A stretch of 64,000 bases of DNA, from contig CM076958.1 in the NCBI GenBank assembly GCA_039566865.1, forward strand, positions 10,702,501 to 10,766,500, given 5' to 3'. The translations under genes and the position numbers were made by a program. This document shows, in pieces, positions 53,441 through 64,000 of this stretch. The number at the start of each line of letters is the position of its first letter. Position 1 is the stretch's first letter. The DNA is from Aurelia coerulea. Its lineage: Eukaryota; Cnidaria; Scyphozoa; Semaeostomeae; Ulmaridae. Under the pieces are notes generated by a model, which was given only the letters and a program-made list of their open reading frames with translations, did no database searches and was not told the origin of the DNA.

Positions 53441-55934
53441 ATTTACCAAAAAAATTGCAAAATTAAAGTAACTATTTGTGCAGGTTTCTATCAAAGGGTT
53501 TGTTCTAAATCGTACCCAAAAAAGAATTATGGTCATTCTTATTTTTGTGGTACAACGAAGATTTTTAAGATTTTTTCAATGTTTTCTGCAATAAAAATAA
53601 ATCAAGGCCTTCTAAAGCAAGATAAGGCTCAAATCCTTACTGGTTGCCAGAGCATGCGGAAATCATCCAATTTCATGCTTGTCAGCCAATGAGATCACCG
53701 CTTTCTAGCCCCTGGAGACAAAATCGGTCGTTTGAGGTAAATTTTCTAGTACCCTCACTAAAACTGAAATGGATGCTAGAATACTTCAGTTATTCGGAAT
53801 TTTTTTTGATAAATCAGTTGTGGGGATGTCCGTCCAGAGTTGTTTACATGTTTAGGCACATAGCTTGTTTGGGGCCGGAGCTGCGTTCATTTTCCGGTCG
53901 AAGAATATTGACCTTCGTTGAAATATCTATAGAAATCACTACAAATGAGATATACAGATAAGAATTTCAGCAATTATGCATACTGACCTCAGCAATAACC
54001 CAAACTCCTTTACTGCTATCATATCTCAAAATTGGAGGCAATTTCTAATGATTTCTGGTAGAGATATCATTTGGGCCTAAGCTTGTCCTCGCTTAAAACT
54101 CATTCCATTGCACTTAAAAAGTAATGGTAAAATTCTAGAGCTGAATAATGCACTTACCCATGACTCAGGCACCAGTTTGACTTAGTTTGCCTTTTTTACA
54201 TTAGCAAATTTTTATAAGAAACGATCAGTTGTGGGTGAATTGCAAAAACTTTCCTCGGTCCATATTTTTATCTGCACAGTCTATCCGCTTCAAACAACAA
54301 ACAGTGAATTTTGACATTGTATCATAAAAGTCTTGCATCACAGAACATTCCTATAGAACGATTCCATGCGCCTTAGCGAGGCACTCGTGAATTGTTTTCA
54401 CGCATTTGGTTCAATCAGTCAATGCAAACAAACAAAAGTGCAAAACCGGGTATCTTTTTTAGCGAACCCAAAACAATGTTTTGTTCTTTTTATGTTTTGC
54501 ATTGATTGAAATAAGAACGAAAAGAACGAAATGCGTGAATACAATTCACGAGTGCCTCGCTAAAGCGCATGGAATCGTTCAAAAGGAATGTTCTGTGATG
54601 CAAGACTTTTATGATACAATGTCAAAATTCACTGTTTGTTGTTTGAAGCGGAGAATCTGTGTAGAGAAAAATATGGACCGAGGAAAGTTTTTGCAATTCG
54701 CCCACAACTGGTTGTTTCTTACAAAAATTTGGCAAATTAAAGAAGGCAAACGAAGTCAAACTGGTGTCTGAGTCATGGGTCAGCGCATTATCTAGCTCAA
54801 GAACTTTACCATTACTTTTTAAGTGCAATGGAATGAGTTTTAAGCGAGGACAAGCTTAGGCCCAAATGATGTCTCTACCAGAAATTGTTAGAAATTGCCT
54901 CCAATTTTGAGATATGATAGCAGTGAAAGAGTTTCGGTTATTGCTCAGGTCAGTATGCGTAATCGCTGAAATTCTTATCTGTATATCTCATTTGTAGCGA
55001 TTTCTATAGATATTTCAACGAAGGTCAATATTCTTCGACCGGAAAATGAACGCAGCTCCGGCCCCAAACGAGCTGTGTGCCTAAACATGTAAACAACTCT
55101 GGACGGACATCCCCACAACTGATTTATTAAAAAAAAATTGCGAATAACTGAAGTATTCTAGCATCCATTTCAGTTTTAGTGAGGGTACTAGAAAATTTAC
55201 CTCAAACGACCGATTTTGTCTCCAGGGGCTAGAAAGCGGTGATCTCATTGGCTGAAAAGCATGAAATTGGATGATTTCCGCATGCTCTGACAACCAGTCA
55301 GGATTTGAGCCTTATCTTTTCTAAAGCCTTCAAAACTGACTCAACTCCATCTCTTTGAGATAGTGTCATGAAATTTAACCCTCAGAAAGCTTTGTGTTTC
55401 ATTGATCTGCATGAAATCACTATTTTCAAACATTTTGATTTGTCTTGTCAGCAGAAACAAAGAAAAACGTGTTTTCCATCATAACTACCGAAAAATTTGG
55501 GGCTTGAAGAGACTTTGAGTGATGAAAATCATTCACTTTCATCATTCTAATGACAATTCTACACTGATCAAGTCTTAAAGTCCCTAATTATGGTGGTTTT
55601 CATGAAAAAAACACGTTTTTTGTCGTTTTCTGCTCATGTAACAAAAAAAATGCTTGAAAACAATGATTTTATGTATAACAATGAAAAGCAAAGCTTTCTG
55701 AGGGTTAAATTTCATGACACTATCTCAAAGAGATGGAGTTGAGTCAGTTTTGAAGGCTTTAGCAGGCCTTGATTTATTCTTATTGCAGAAAACATTGAAA
55801 AAATCTTAAAAATCTTCGTTGTACCACAAAAATAAGAATGACCATAATTCTTTTTTGGGTACGATTTAGAACAAACCCTTTGGTAGAAACTTGCATAAAT
55901 AGTTGCTTTAATTTAGTAATTTTTTTGGTAAATA
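53441..55934. repeat. Large imperfect palindrome with a nested MITE in the right arm
   Basis: Left arm about 53441-54450 and right arm about 54480-55934 are inverted copies around a centre near 54460 (shared blocks include CCGATTTTGTCTCCAGGGGC and TGCCTCGCTAA). The right arm is longer only because of the insertion at 55321-55762. Open frames in the arms mirror each other and show no known domain. Confidence 0.82.
55321..55762. mobile_element. 442-bp foldback MITE inside the palindrome
   Basis: About 75 bp at each end are near-perfect inverted repeats (CTAAAGCCTTCAAAACTGAC and its complement). The left palindrome arm lacks it at the matching place (near 53615), giving an empty site. The exact duplication is unclear. 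Confidence 0.78.
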
Positions 55935-57300
55935 CATTTTGCCCCAATTTTTACATTTCAACTGTTGAATTTTTAAAATGATTTTTAAAGATATGAATTT
56001 TGCAAATATCCGCCATTATGAATCACATAAAAATGAACCAAAATATAAATATCTCTAATCATTGTTGCAATTACTTGAAAATTCATGACTAGAGGATTGA
56101 AATAAGATCAAAACGAAAATTGTCGGACCGTTTTGAGCAGAGAAATATTGCTTTGAAAATTCAACCCAGGCAGCATTATTCCGGAAATGCTTATGTAAAC
56201 AAATGAAGCAATTAGGCCCAACTTCAAAAGTCATTTTCTTGGCTGTCCGTTGTCCAATTTTTAAAATGTTTGCGTTTCATAAACATTCAGAGCGCACTTG
56301 ATGATATGGGTATGAAATAAATTCAGATTTTGAAACTTCATATTTTGGTATTTATTCCAAACTTTCTTTTGTTCCGGATCACTGTGCGAAGTTTGGATTT
56401 TCGTCATTTTACAAACATGAAGCCATTCAATTTAAGCATGCGCGAGCGCGACACGACTTGGTGTCATGTCCTCGTGCAGCTTTGTTCCGAGCGTTAATGA
56501 CATCTCTCGCAGGCTATGTCGAACAATGTCAAGGCTATTGAAAACATCCTTTGTCCATGGCTATTGAAATCAAAGCCTTCCTATTGTACATTCATCCAAG
56601 CCTGTTTTTTGTTAATGTGATTTGAAATCGTATAGGTAATTGCCTTGAGATCAATTTTTTTCAAAGCATCACTACAACTGGGGCTAGTACAGAAAAGAGA
56701 TCGAAAGTGCATTTAAAAATGCATTCATTAAGGCACATATGTCACGTTAGCAATTGGTTAATACAACAAACAAGTTTGGAGTGGAATTCCATTGTTTCGA
56801 GACTTTTTATCTCTGTTTATGAATTTTTATTGCAATGAAAATTCAGCCTCGATCCTGTGCTTTGTAATAAACAATAGAGAGAATTGTATTGCATGAACGA
56901 ATCAGCTTCACGACATATGCCCTTTAAAGACCAGGAAACAAATTAAGAAGCTTTTGGTAATGTTCATTCTTTGTATTCTTTTCAACTGAAAGAAAGTTTC
57001 CTAGAAACATAAACATTGCTTTCAGAAACCGTGTATCTCTCACCTTTTGAAGCTGTGTGGTAATTCTTGCCCTTCCCCACGCTAAACAAATTCAATAACT
57101 TCGCCAGAGAAACATTGAATTGTCTATTGATACTCAGAAGTATAATGTGCAAATTGTTGGTAGGAGACCAAATTTTCACCACCCTTGGTGTTATGGGCGG
57201 AGAAGACTGTACGATCCAGCATGGCAGTGTTAATTAGAGGTGTGAATTAGATTGCAAGCAGCATAAGTTTTATTGGTAGCGAGCCTCCTTAACCATTCTC
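55935..57300. other. Intergenic DNA with no supported feature
   Basis: No coding signature, repeat ends or RNA gene recognised. Confidence 0.4.
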
Positions 57301-57329
57301 TATAAAGAATACGAATGTCCCTTTGAAAC

Positions 57330-57745
57330 ATTGCTCACTCGAAGTGTTAGAAACTTGCCAGGGTAAACTTGCAGAAGTTGATGACAGAAATCTACAAGTC
57401 CATGGGAGTTTCATGAAAAGAAGCATGGAACTTATGATCTAAGGATAAAAATCTTTGCAAACTGCCACAAATAAAGACACAGGGCTATGGGCAAGAATCA
57501 CTGTCTTTTAGAGGGAGCTTCCTCTGGAACACCCTAGATGATGGTGTTAAAAATGAGCCAACACTTTCTGCTTTTAAAAAGAGGATCAAAGACTGGGCTG
57601 GCGATAAATGCACCTGCAGAATATGCCGCTAATTTTTGTATGAAGCATATTTTTTTGTAAATAGTTGGTTTGAATTAGTATGTTCTTACTTAGTTACTAT
57701 CGTAAATACCAACTTTAAATATGGATTAAATGAAAGAAATAAATA
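57330..57745 (+). pseudogene. LINE C-terminal relic
   Basis: Frames near the end read NKDTGLWARITVF, SFLWNTLDDGVKNEPTLSAF and FKKRIKDWAGDKCTCRICR, matching FKTKIKSWNGENCPCKLCR at the end of the 36 kb LINE. Stops precede it. The 3' end has AAATAAATAAAT near 57740. Confidence 0.75.
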
Positions 57746-57979
57746 AATTGTTTTTTGAGTGTTTTTACCAAATTTTTATTTGGTAGTGAGGCACCTTATC
57801 GCTGTTTCGTCATTTTGAAATTTTTGGTAGTGAGCCACCTTAATTAAGTGCACTTGCTTAGCTGCATTTTTCCCTCGCATTTTGCCATACATGTAAAATT
57901 CCACCACCGTAGTACCACAGAAGCAACAATGAATGAAATCTCGAGAAATTTTCCCAATTCAAACATGAATCAAATCATC

Positions 57980-58205
57980 AACCAACTATCAAAACAGACA
58001 GCGTGAAATCTCTACTGCCTTGTTGTCGAATCCTTTGAATCAAACTTGTGAGATGAAACGGCCAACCTGCCTTCATTGTCCAAGGTGCTACGACTCCTCC
58101 TACTCGTGCGACCGAACGTGGACCTCTAAGAGGACTGTGAGAAAGTTTTCGACCACAAGGGCCTCCCCGTCGCGTTACAATCAAGGCTGCGCCACATGCT
58201 AATGA
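57980..58205. other. GC-richer segment of unknown nature
   Basis: This 220-bp stretch is clearly richer in CpG than its surroundings and is open on both strands for about 60-68 codons. Neither product has a recognisable domain. It could be an exon, an old processed copy or a fragment of another element. Confidence 0.3.
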
Positions 58206-58947
58206 AATGATATCTAAATTTTTTATAACGCAAAATGAAAAATCTGACCTGATAGATCCCTTTCAAATGAACTATACAACAATCAAATATCTGACGAGGT
58301 ACAAAACAGCTTAACATCAAAATCTAAAGTTTTTCGAGGTTTCTGAAAATATCCTAAAATTTCTCCCTGTATTATAGTTATACTCCCTTAAAAGTCAATT
58401 TTTCAGTGGAGCCACAATCGTCTTTAAACTTTGTACATACTGATATCGTATACAGTCAACGTAGACGTTTTGTCTTTCATGAGAAACTTGCATAAGCCCA
58501 TAGCACTGAAAGTTTCTTAATTTTATATGAAACTCTCAGCATTTAGAACTAATAGTTGTTTGCTTCATATTTTGTGAATGCATGTACTTTCAGTTTCTAC
58601 CATTGCCGCGCATTCGTTTCTTGACATACAGCACAATTCTTAGCAAGAAAGAGAGTTGTTCTGGGCTCTTACATGAAACTATCATGAATAATACTCAAAA
58701 AATAAAAGCACAACGATACTTTCCCAAGATATTCTTTGATTTTGCTTTGTAAAGTTTCTCAAACATATTACTCGAGTTTCTTAGTTTTTTGCCATCCTAG
58801 TTCTAGTTACTTATCCAGTTTCTTATATAAAAAGAGTATGTCATTCGTTTATGTCCCAATTTGTTCTTTAATTTAGGAAAAGCTCCTCCGAGTACAATAG
58901 TAATAAGGAATTTAAATTTAGTCCTCAGTTTTGCAGTGAAGGCTAAC

Positions 58948-59110
58948 CCCGGGGGGGGGGGGGGGGGTACTTGATTTACGAAAATACGGGGACGTGCCGC
59001 TGGAAAATCTGAAAAGGCACCCTGTCCCGGAGTAAAATTCCCGAAAATGATACCCTGTCCCGGAGTAAAACTTTAAAAACAATACCCTATTCTTGGGTTT
59101 CTTCATACAA
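58948..59110. mobile_element. Third poly-G-ended element, 3' end not found
   Basis: CCCGGGGG with a long G-tract, GGTACTTGATTTACG and a GGGGACGTGCCGC box match the left ends of 30039 and 32072. The body has ACCCTGTCCCGGAGTAAAA tandem units. No C-tract right end is seen, so it is probably truncated; the right limit is approximate. Confidence 0.7.
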
Positions 59111-59545
59111 AATTGTAGCCTTCCCTGGGAATTTGATAAAAATTTGATCGAAATCTATCAGAAAATGCGGAAATGTTGCCATAACGATTTAAATCATATT
59201 CGCGGACAAATGGCTTACAACGACGATGTAGTCAATTTCATGGAAGATTTTCTCAATCTTCGATCAAATTAAATTTGAGAAATTACAAAAATTCACTGAG
59301 AATCGCTTTCTGAAACAAGAATCACAAGAAAGAAAAGAATCAACCACAAACAAACGTTAGACTTCTTATTATTATTTGGTTGGTATTAGCGAAGGGGCTA
59401 CCCCTGGGTACTCAGAATTAGAAGGAAATTAAAAATTTGGAAAAGGAAGAGAGAAGGAAGAAAGGACTTTCTTTCCTTCTTTATTTTTTTTTGTTTTTTC
59501 ATTTTATTATTTTTGGCTCTGGTACCCAGGGTATGAAGGGGCATA

Positions 59546-59929
59546 CACGTATTTCTTTTATAAGAAACTGCCCATAAGAAACTCAACTCTCAGATCGCCA
59601 AAAATTAAGAAACACCAGTACTGGGAATATCTAAGTTAAGAAACTATCTATTTTGATACAGGAAATCCTTTACCGTATTTTTACTTTACTTTCGCTTGTT
59701 TCTTGTATCATATTACTCGTAAGGTACTTGAGTAGTGTCTAAACATTGGAAAGGCTAAAAAACCCTTGTTTTGAAATGTTCACAAGGGCACTGGTAGTGA
59801 GCATGAAGATCGTTTTCACGAACTCGTACTCGAACTCGTAAGAAACTCTGAGTACTCAAAATCTGATAATTTTAAGAAATTTTCAATGCTGGCCAAAAAA
59901 TTCTTAGTTTCTTATAAAAAAAATACGTG
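59546..59929. mobile_element. 384-bp TA-target MITE, copy 1
   Basis: Ends CACGTATTTCTTTTATAAGA and the complement of CACGTATTTTTTTTATAAGA. TA at 59544-59545 and 59930-59931. The interior matches 60545-61218 in inverted orientation. Confidence 0.87.
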
Positions 59930-60142
59930 TATCACTGTACTAAAATCTTTTTATGCTTTAAGAAGATCATATTTTGGTTTCAAGAGAAATCCCTAAGAAA
60001 TCCTTCAAAAATCTTGTACGCTGTAAGGAATCAACCCTCCGGATAACACAATTTTAGAGGAGGCTCAGATTTCTCTTTGCAACAAAACAAGGGGTCGATT
60101 CAATGGAAACAAACAAGCCTTTTCAATTTTGGTTTTGAGTTT

Positions 60143-60271
60143 CAGGACCGACGAGAAAGTGGGGGGGGGGCAGCGAGGCGATTTGCCCCAGAACCTCCGG
60201 CCCGCTTCGCTCGCAGGGGCCTCATTTCTCAGTTTTGTTCCCTGAGCCTCCAAAACCTCTCGGCGGCCCTG
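60143..60271. mobile_element. 129-bp hAT-like MITE
   Basis: The left CAGGACCGACGAGA and right TCTCGGCGGCCCTG ends are the same inverted repeat as the element at 60770-61051. An 8-bp duplication could not be verified. GC-rich interior. Confidence 0.6.
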
Positions 60272-60544
60272 AAGAGTCTCCAAGAATTAAAAAAAAAGTG
60301 TGTGAACAACTGCAGAACGTATCTTTCACTTCGGAGGTAGAACAGAATCGCAAGGGATCTAGGGTGCTTATAGCTACATTTGCAAACCAGCAGGGGACAA
60401 CAGGCTTCTTAAAACACCACATATCTTTCATTTTACCAAATCCTTTTTAATAAACTGAAATCTCTGATCATTAAAATAAAGGAACATCAGTACAAGGACA
60501 AAATGTTTTCAGCTAACGTTTCCTTTCAGTCAAGTCAATCCATA

Positions 60545-61218
60545 CACGCATTTTTTCTATAAGAAACTAAGAATTTGGGCCAGTACTGGAAGTTTCTCAA
60601 AATTATCAGACTTTGAGTACTCAAAGTTTCTTACGAATTTCTTATAGGTTCCAAAACAATCTTCATGTTCACTACTTTTGCACTGGTGAACATTTCAAAA
60701 ACAATGTTTTTCTGAGCCTTTCCAATGTTTAGACATGACCCAAGTACCTTACGAGTAATATGATACAGGCAGGACCGTCAAGAGGGGGGAGGGTATTACC
60801 AGGGGCCCAGGGCCTTTGGGGGCCCACAAGAAACAAAGAATGTATTTTTTCTTAGTTGTAGTTTTCTTTCATGAACATTTTCAGGCCCATGGTCCCACTA
60901 AGATTCCAAATAAAATCTAAAAGCAGCGTTTTAACAGTGCATAGGAGGGCGTGACCCAAAGATAAGAGGGCGTGGCCGGAAAGATTTTCCGGCGCCTTCG
61001 GCCCATTGCTACCGTCACCCCTGGGGCCCGGCCATTCTCTCGACGGCCCTGGATACAGGAAACAAGCGAAGCGAAAGTAAAGTAAAAATATGCCAAAGAT
61101 CTCCTTTATCAAAGTAAATAGTTTCTTAACTTATATTCTCCCAGTACTGGAGTTTCTTAATTTTTGGCGATCTGAGAGTTGAGTTTCTTATGGGCAGTTT
61201 CTTATAAAAAAATACGTG
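60545..61218. mobile_element. 384-bp TA-target MITE, copy 2 (inverted, with a hAT-like insertion)
   Basis: Ends CACGCATTTTTTCTATAAGA and the complement of CACGTATTTTTTTATAAGAA. TA at 60543-60544 and 61219-61220. Subtracting the 282-bp insertion and one 8-bp duplicate from 674 bp leaves exactly 384 bp, the length of copy 1. Confidence 0.87.
60770..61051. mobile_element. 282-bp hAT-like non-autonomous element, 8-bp target duplication
   Basis: Ends CAGGACCGTCAAGAG and the complement of CAGGGCCGTCGAGAG. A perfect 8-bp duplication GATACAGG (60762-60769, 61052-61059) flanks it. CAGGG-type ends with 8-bp duplications are typical of hAT. Copy 1 of the host MITE shows the empty site. Confidence 0.87.
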
Positions 61219-62654
61219 TAGCATAGTTTCACTGAAATCCTAAATAAACTATGAGCACTCAGATAATACTAAGAATATTAAGAAACTTTCAAGGGTCAAA
61301 TTCTTACTTTCTTATAAAAAATACTTGTAAGTGATTCATTTTTGTTGGGAAAGCCAAAGTCAATAGTCACAGTAAATCGATTTTTTCTGATAGGTCTGAT
61401 CGCAAATCGGAAAATTTCCAACAAACACAGAGGGCAAACAACTAATATAATAACAATCTCGACTAACAACTTTCTAAAAGCTAACTGGCGTGTATTTCAT
61501 TAAAATATGTTATTTACAACTCTAAAACTACGTCAAACTGACTTATAGACTTACAAGGAACGCACCACACCCTGAAATTCCCTCCTCTCCTGTCTTATAC
61601 TCCAAAAGTTTCAGGAGTACAGCATGTCGAGTCGAGTCGAAGTGAGGGTTAGTCGAGTTGTTTGAGAAAACAATGAAAATTCCAACTCATTAATATTATG
61701 TATGCGTGCATAAAAATTAAAAAAAAATTCAAATTAAATTTCTAACTGGATCTAATTAATTTTGAAACGAAACCTTAGCTACATTTGCACTGTATATAAG
61801 GTTTCAAAACATGTGAAAACATTGCAGATTTAGGTTTCTTTGGGAAACCAGGACAATGTTTATCCTCCAGCTCCACTGGTCTCGAAATAACGCATCAATT
61901 TGCGATTCTTTCTTTCCCCCCCTCTTTCCCCTTCAAATTGCCTAAAAAGCTGACCTTTCAGGGGTTTCAGGTAGCAGTACAGCCACAAAATCTTGGTATC
62001 CTTCGTCAGCAGAGTTTGCTTTCGAGCCTTTGGCTGGATTTCACTGCCAATATTCCTGTTCTAAAAATATTCCTAGTTCTGAAGAATGCGATATTGCTGC
62101 TATCACAATCCACCCATAAGCAACTTTTGAAAGGTTTTGAAAAATTTCGTACAGTTCTAAATCGAGACTTGGGGCAAGCTTCGTAATTTCAAAACTTGTA
62201 AAGATTCAAATTTCTCTTTTCAGGCGTACGATCAAGTTTAACAAATGTTTATATTGATAAAACCACAGATGTGGTTGTTCCTAAAACCCTCTTGTGAAAT
62301 CAATTTTGAAACATAAACACCTATGGCCAAGGCATTTGAAGAGCAATTTCATATAAATCTGCTCAAATATTTACACTGCTTGGACCGCCCATCGGTCACT
62401 GAACCCGAGGGCAGGCTTCTAACACGACCATTAAAATCCATATGATGCATAGCAAGTTTCAACTTCACTTCACAAAGTTAACACTGTTGACAAGAAGCTA
62501 GCACAGATATCTACATTAAAATCTATGCTATTTACTATCAAAATAAAACCCGTTAAAATAGGATTTATATTTACACTTAGGAACATAAACCCCTGCTATC
62601 GAGTGGAAACAAAACAAAATCGTGTGAAACGAAATCAAAATAAATTACGAGCCA
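61219..62654. other. Intergenic DNA and probable 3' region of the Sp gene
   Basis: A degenerate copy of the ATAAGAAAC family may lie at about 61221-61330. The rest shows no gene. Signals for the 3' end of the minus-strand Sp gene would fall just below 62655; several A/T-rich hexamers are present but none is decisive. Confidence 0.4.
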
Positions 62655-63965
62655 TTACTCAAACGGGTTTCGAACGATTTCGGTGCTAATTTGATTATCT
62701 TCGAGAGAAATGATACTCTTAGTTTCAACAGTGTCATTAAGCTCGTTATTTTCTGATTCAGAATAGGACGAGCTCTTGTTTAGGTCGGGATTGTTTTGAT
62801 CGTTTGTACCTGCTGCTGTATTATTTTCATTGTCCTCGCCTGGTTTTTCACTTGTTGTTTGGCCTTGATGAGTTCTCATATGTTTTGATAAATGATCGCT
62901 CCGCATAAATCGTTTCCCACAAGCATTACACTGGAATCTTTTCTCCCCTGTGTGTGTTCTTCGATGCCTTTGAAGCTCATCAGATCTTGTAAATCTCTTA
63001 TTGCAAAAAATCCAGTTACAAACGAACGGCCTCTCTCCGCTATGCCACCTCAAATGCGCACGAAGATGAGAGGTCTTGCCATAAATTTTCCCACAACCAG
63101 GAACATGACAAACGTGCAGTTTTCTTGTTTTCCCATCTTTCGTAGTAACAGTTTTGTTATCTCCATCTCGACAATTCGGGCACGTGCAAGCAATTCTTCG
63201 CGGCCGTCTGCCTTCCCGAAAAGGCGGAGCGAAATTATGCTCAGACACGCCGCCTATCATATTCACTCCGTTTACTGAGTTCGAGCACATCTCGCTTGCT
63301 ATGAAATTATTCTGCAAAATCTGTGTTTGAATTTGTGAATCAAGCATTTGGGTGTTTACATGTGGATTCTGAGAACAATTATCACATAGATTGTCGCATA
63401 AACTCGAATTCATTGGGAGATTAACGGCGACAGATTGTGAAGCCATTGCTGTGTTTTCAAGGACAGGAGGCGGAGCACTTCGAAGCCATTTAAAATTAAC
63501 CTGTTGTTCTTGGGTAGGAAGTGCCTCTTCAAAATGTCCGCCCATCTGCTGATATCCGTCGCGAGATTGAGCAGGCATTTGAGGGCCATTCGAGTAGCAG
63601 TTCATTCTAGTTTGTACAGGTAAATGTGAGAGTGGTTTTATTTCGTTATTTATGCGATAAGGAGTGAAAGTTTGATACGCACTCGGCGAGTAACTTGGCT
63701 GCTGGTTTACAGTTATCACGGGAGTTTGTTGGAAATATTGAGGAGATAATTCTTGAGGCGGAGTTTGATGATTAGTGGTTGATCCATACATACAGGCTGG
63801 TTTCAACGATGGCATTTCAACTTGCTCTTGCTTCACTATCATTCTCTGAGGTAAAGGCGTAAGTCTCGGTAAATTATCCTGATGAAATCTATGAGGAGAC
63901 ACTGGCTGTGAAGAATTACCAAGGTTCGACTGAATTTGTGCTGTAAATGGTGCGTAAGTAGCCAT
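62655..63965 (-). CDS. Sp/buttonhead-family zinc-finger transcription factor
   Basis: This 436-residue frame encodes a nuclear DNA-binding factor predicted to bind GC/GT boxes. A btd box (CTCPNC, residues 260-265) sits upstream of three C2H2 fingers. Finger 1 uses C286, C291, H304 and H308. Finger 2 uses C316, C321, H334 and H338. Finger 3 uses C346, C349, H362 and H366. Recognition helices carry KTSHL, RSDEL and RSDHL, the usual Sp/KLF set. The first 250 residues are rich in Gln, Pro, Ser and Asn, like Sp activation domains, but I see no clear SP box. Finger 2 (FVCNWIFC) resembles the Sp5-Sp9 group, whereas [16 protein letters not shown] resembles Sp1-Sp4, so I leave the subgroup open. No stop lies upstream of the ATG before the window ends, so a further 5' exon is possible; ATATCAG near 63985-63979 could be its acceptor. 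Confidence 0.93.
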   Translation of the reverse strand: MATYAPFTAQIQSNLGNSSQPVSPHRFHQDNLPRLTPLPQRMIVKQEQVEMPSLKPACMYGSTTNHQTPPQELSPQYFQQTPVITVNQQPSYSPSAYQTFTPYRINNEIKPLSHLPVQTRMNCYSNGPQMPAQSRDGYQQMGGHFEEALPTQEQQVNFKWLRSAPPPVLENTAMASQSVAVNLPMNSSLCDNLCDNCSQNPHVNTQMLDSQIQTQILQNNFIASEMCSNSVNGVNMIGGVSEHNFAPPFREGRRPRRIACTCPNCRDGDNKTVTTKDGKTRKLHVCHVPGCGKIYGKTSHLRAHLRWHSGERPFVCNWIFCNKRFTRSDELQRHRRTHTGEKRFQCNACGKRFMRSDHLSKHMRTHQGQTTSEKPGEDNENNTAAGTNDQNNPDLNKSSSYSESENNELNDTVETKSIISLEDNQISTEIVRNPFE

Positions 63966-64000
63966 ATTTCGATGATTTATAGACTGATATTCTTGAGGAA

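Noticed and set aside
54481..54771. 96-codon frame in the right palindrome arm
   Set aside because: It lies in an inverted repeat, has no known domain and looks incidental to the palindrome.
62892..63278. 128-codon plus-strand frame opposite the Sp zinc fingers
   Set aside because: It is an antisense shadow of the conserved finger region.

Overview
The window looks like AT-rich DNA from an invertebrate metazoan. The evidence is a spliced syntaxin-17 gene, an Sp/buttonhead zinc-finger gene, and a dense mix of CR1/L2-like LINEs, a Penelope-like element, a BEL/Pao LTR retrotransposon and many TA-duplicating miniature DNA transposons. That mix, and the style of the LINE proteins, fits a cnidarian-like genome best, but the sequence alone does not fix the species.

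Only two host genes can be supported. The first is syntaxin-17 (STX17) on the minus strand from 39047 down to 6951. It has eight coding exons, consistent splice sites and matching phases. They add up to 302 codons of protein, the same length as the human protein. Exon 1 is only 25 nt. The second is an Sp-family transcription factor on the minus strand (62655..63965) with a btd box and three C2H2 fingers; its 5' end may run past the window edge. The left edge carries two CACGTG E-boxes and no recognisable gene.

Layout. 1-6.9 kb: intergenic, with a LINE relic split by two TA-target elements, one of which holds a further nested element. 6.95-39.05 kb: STX17, whose introns are full of repeats. 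These are TA MITEs at 7.5, 9.6, 10.7, 21.3 and 23.6 kb, foldback blocks at 8.4, 11.2-13.9 and 17.2 kb, LINE relics at 10.3 and 24.4 kb, and microsatellites. Intron 1 holds a poly-G-ended element, a 2.8 kb head-to-head Penelope palindrome and a nearly intact LINE. 39.05-51.3 kb: STX17 upstream DNA, then a LINE relic split by a 10.1 kb BEL/Pao element. The two 532-bp BEL LTRs look identical; the gag is itself split by a 3.5 kb DNA transposon with a 9-bp target duplication. 51.7-56 kb: two large inverted-repeat blocks. 57-61.3 kb: a LINE relic, a third poly-G element, two 384-bp sister MITEs in opposite orientation (one carrying a hAT-like insertion) and a small hAT-like copy. 61.3-62.6 kb: no recognisable feature. 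62.65-64 kb: the Sp gene.

STX17 is expected to act in autophagosome-lysosome fusion. The Sp gene is a separate DNA-binding regulator. The remaining coding material belongs to mobile elements, and the nesting order gives a relative insertion history that can be read from target duplications and empty sites. All sequence comparison here is by eye; no database search was run.
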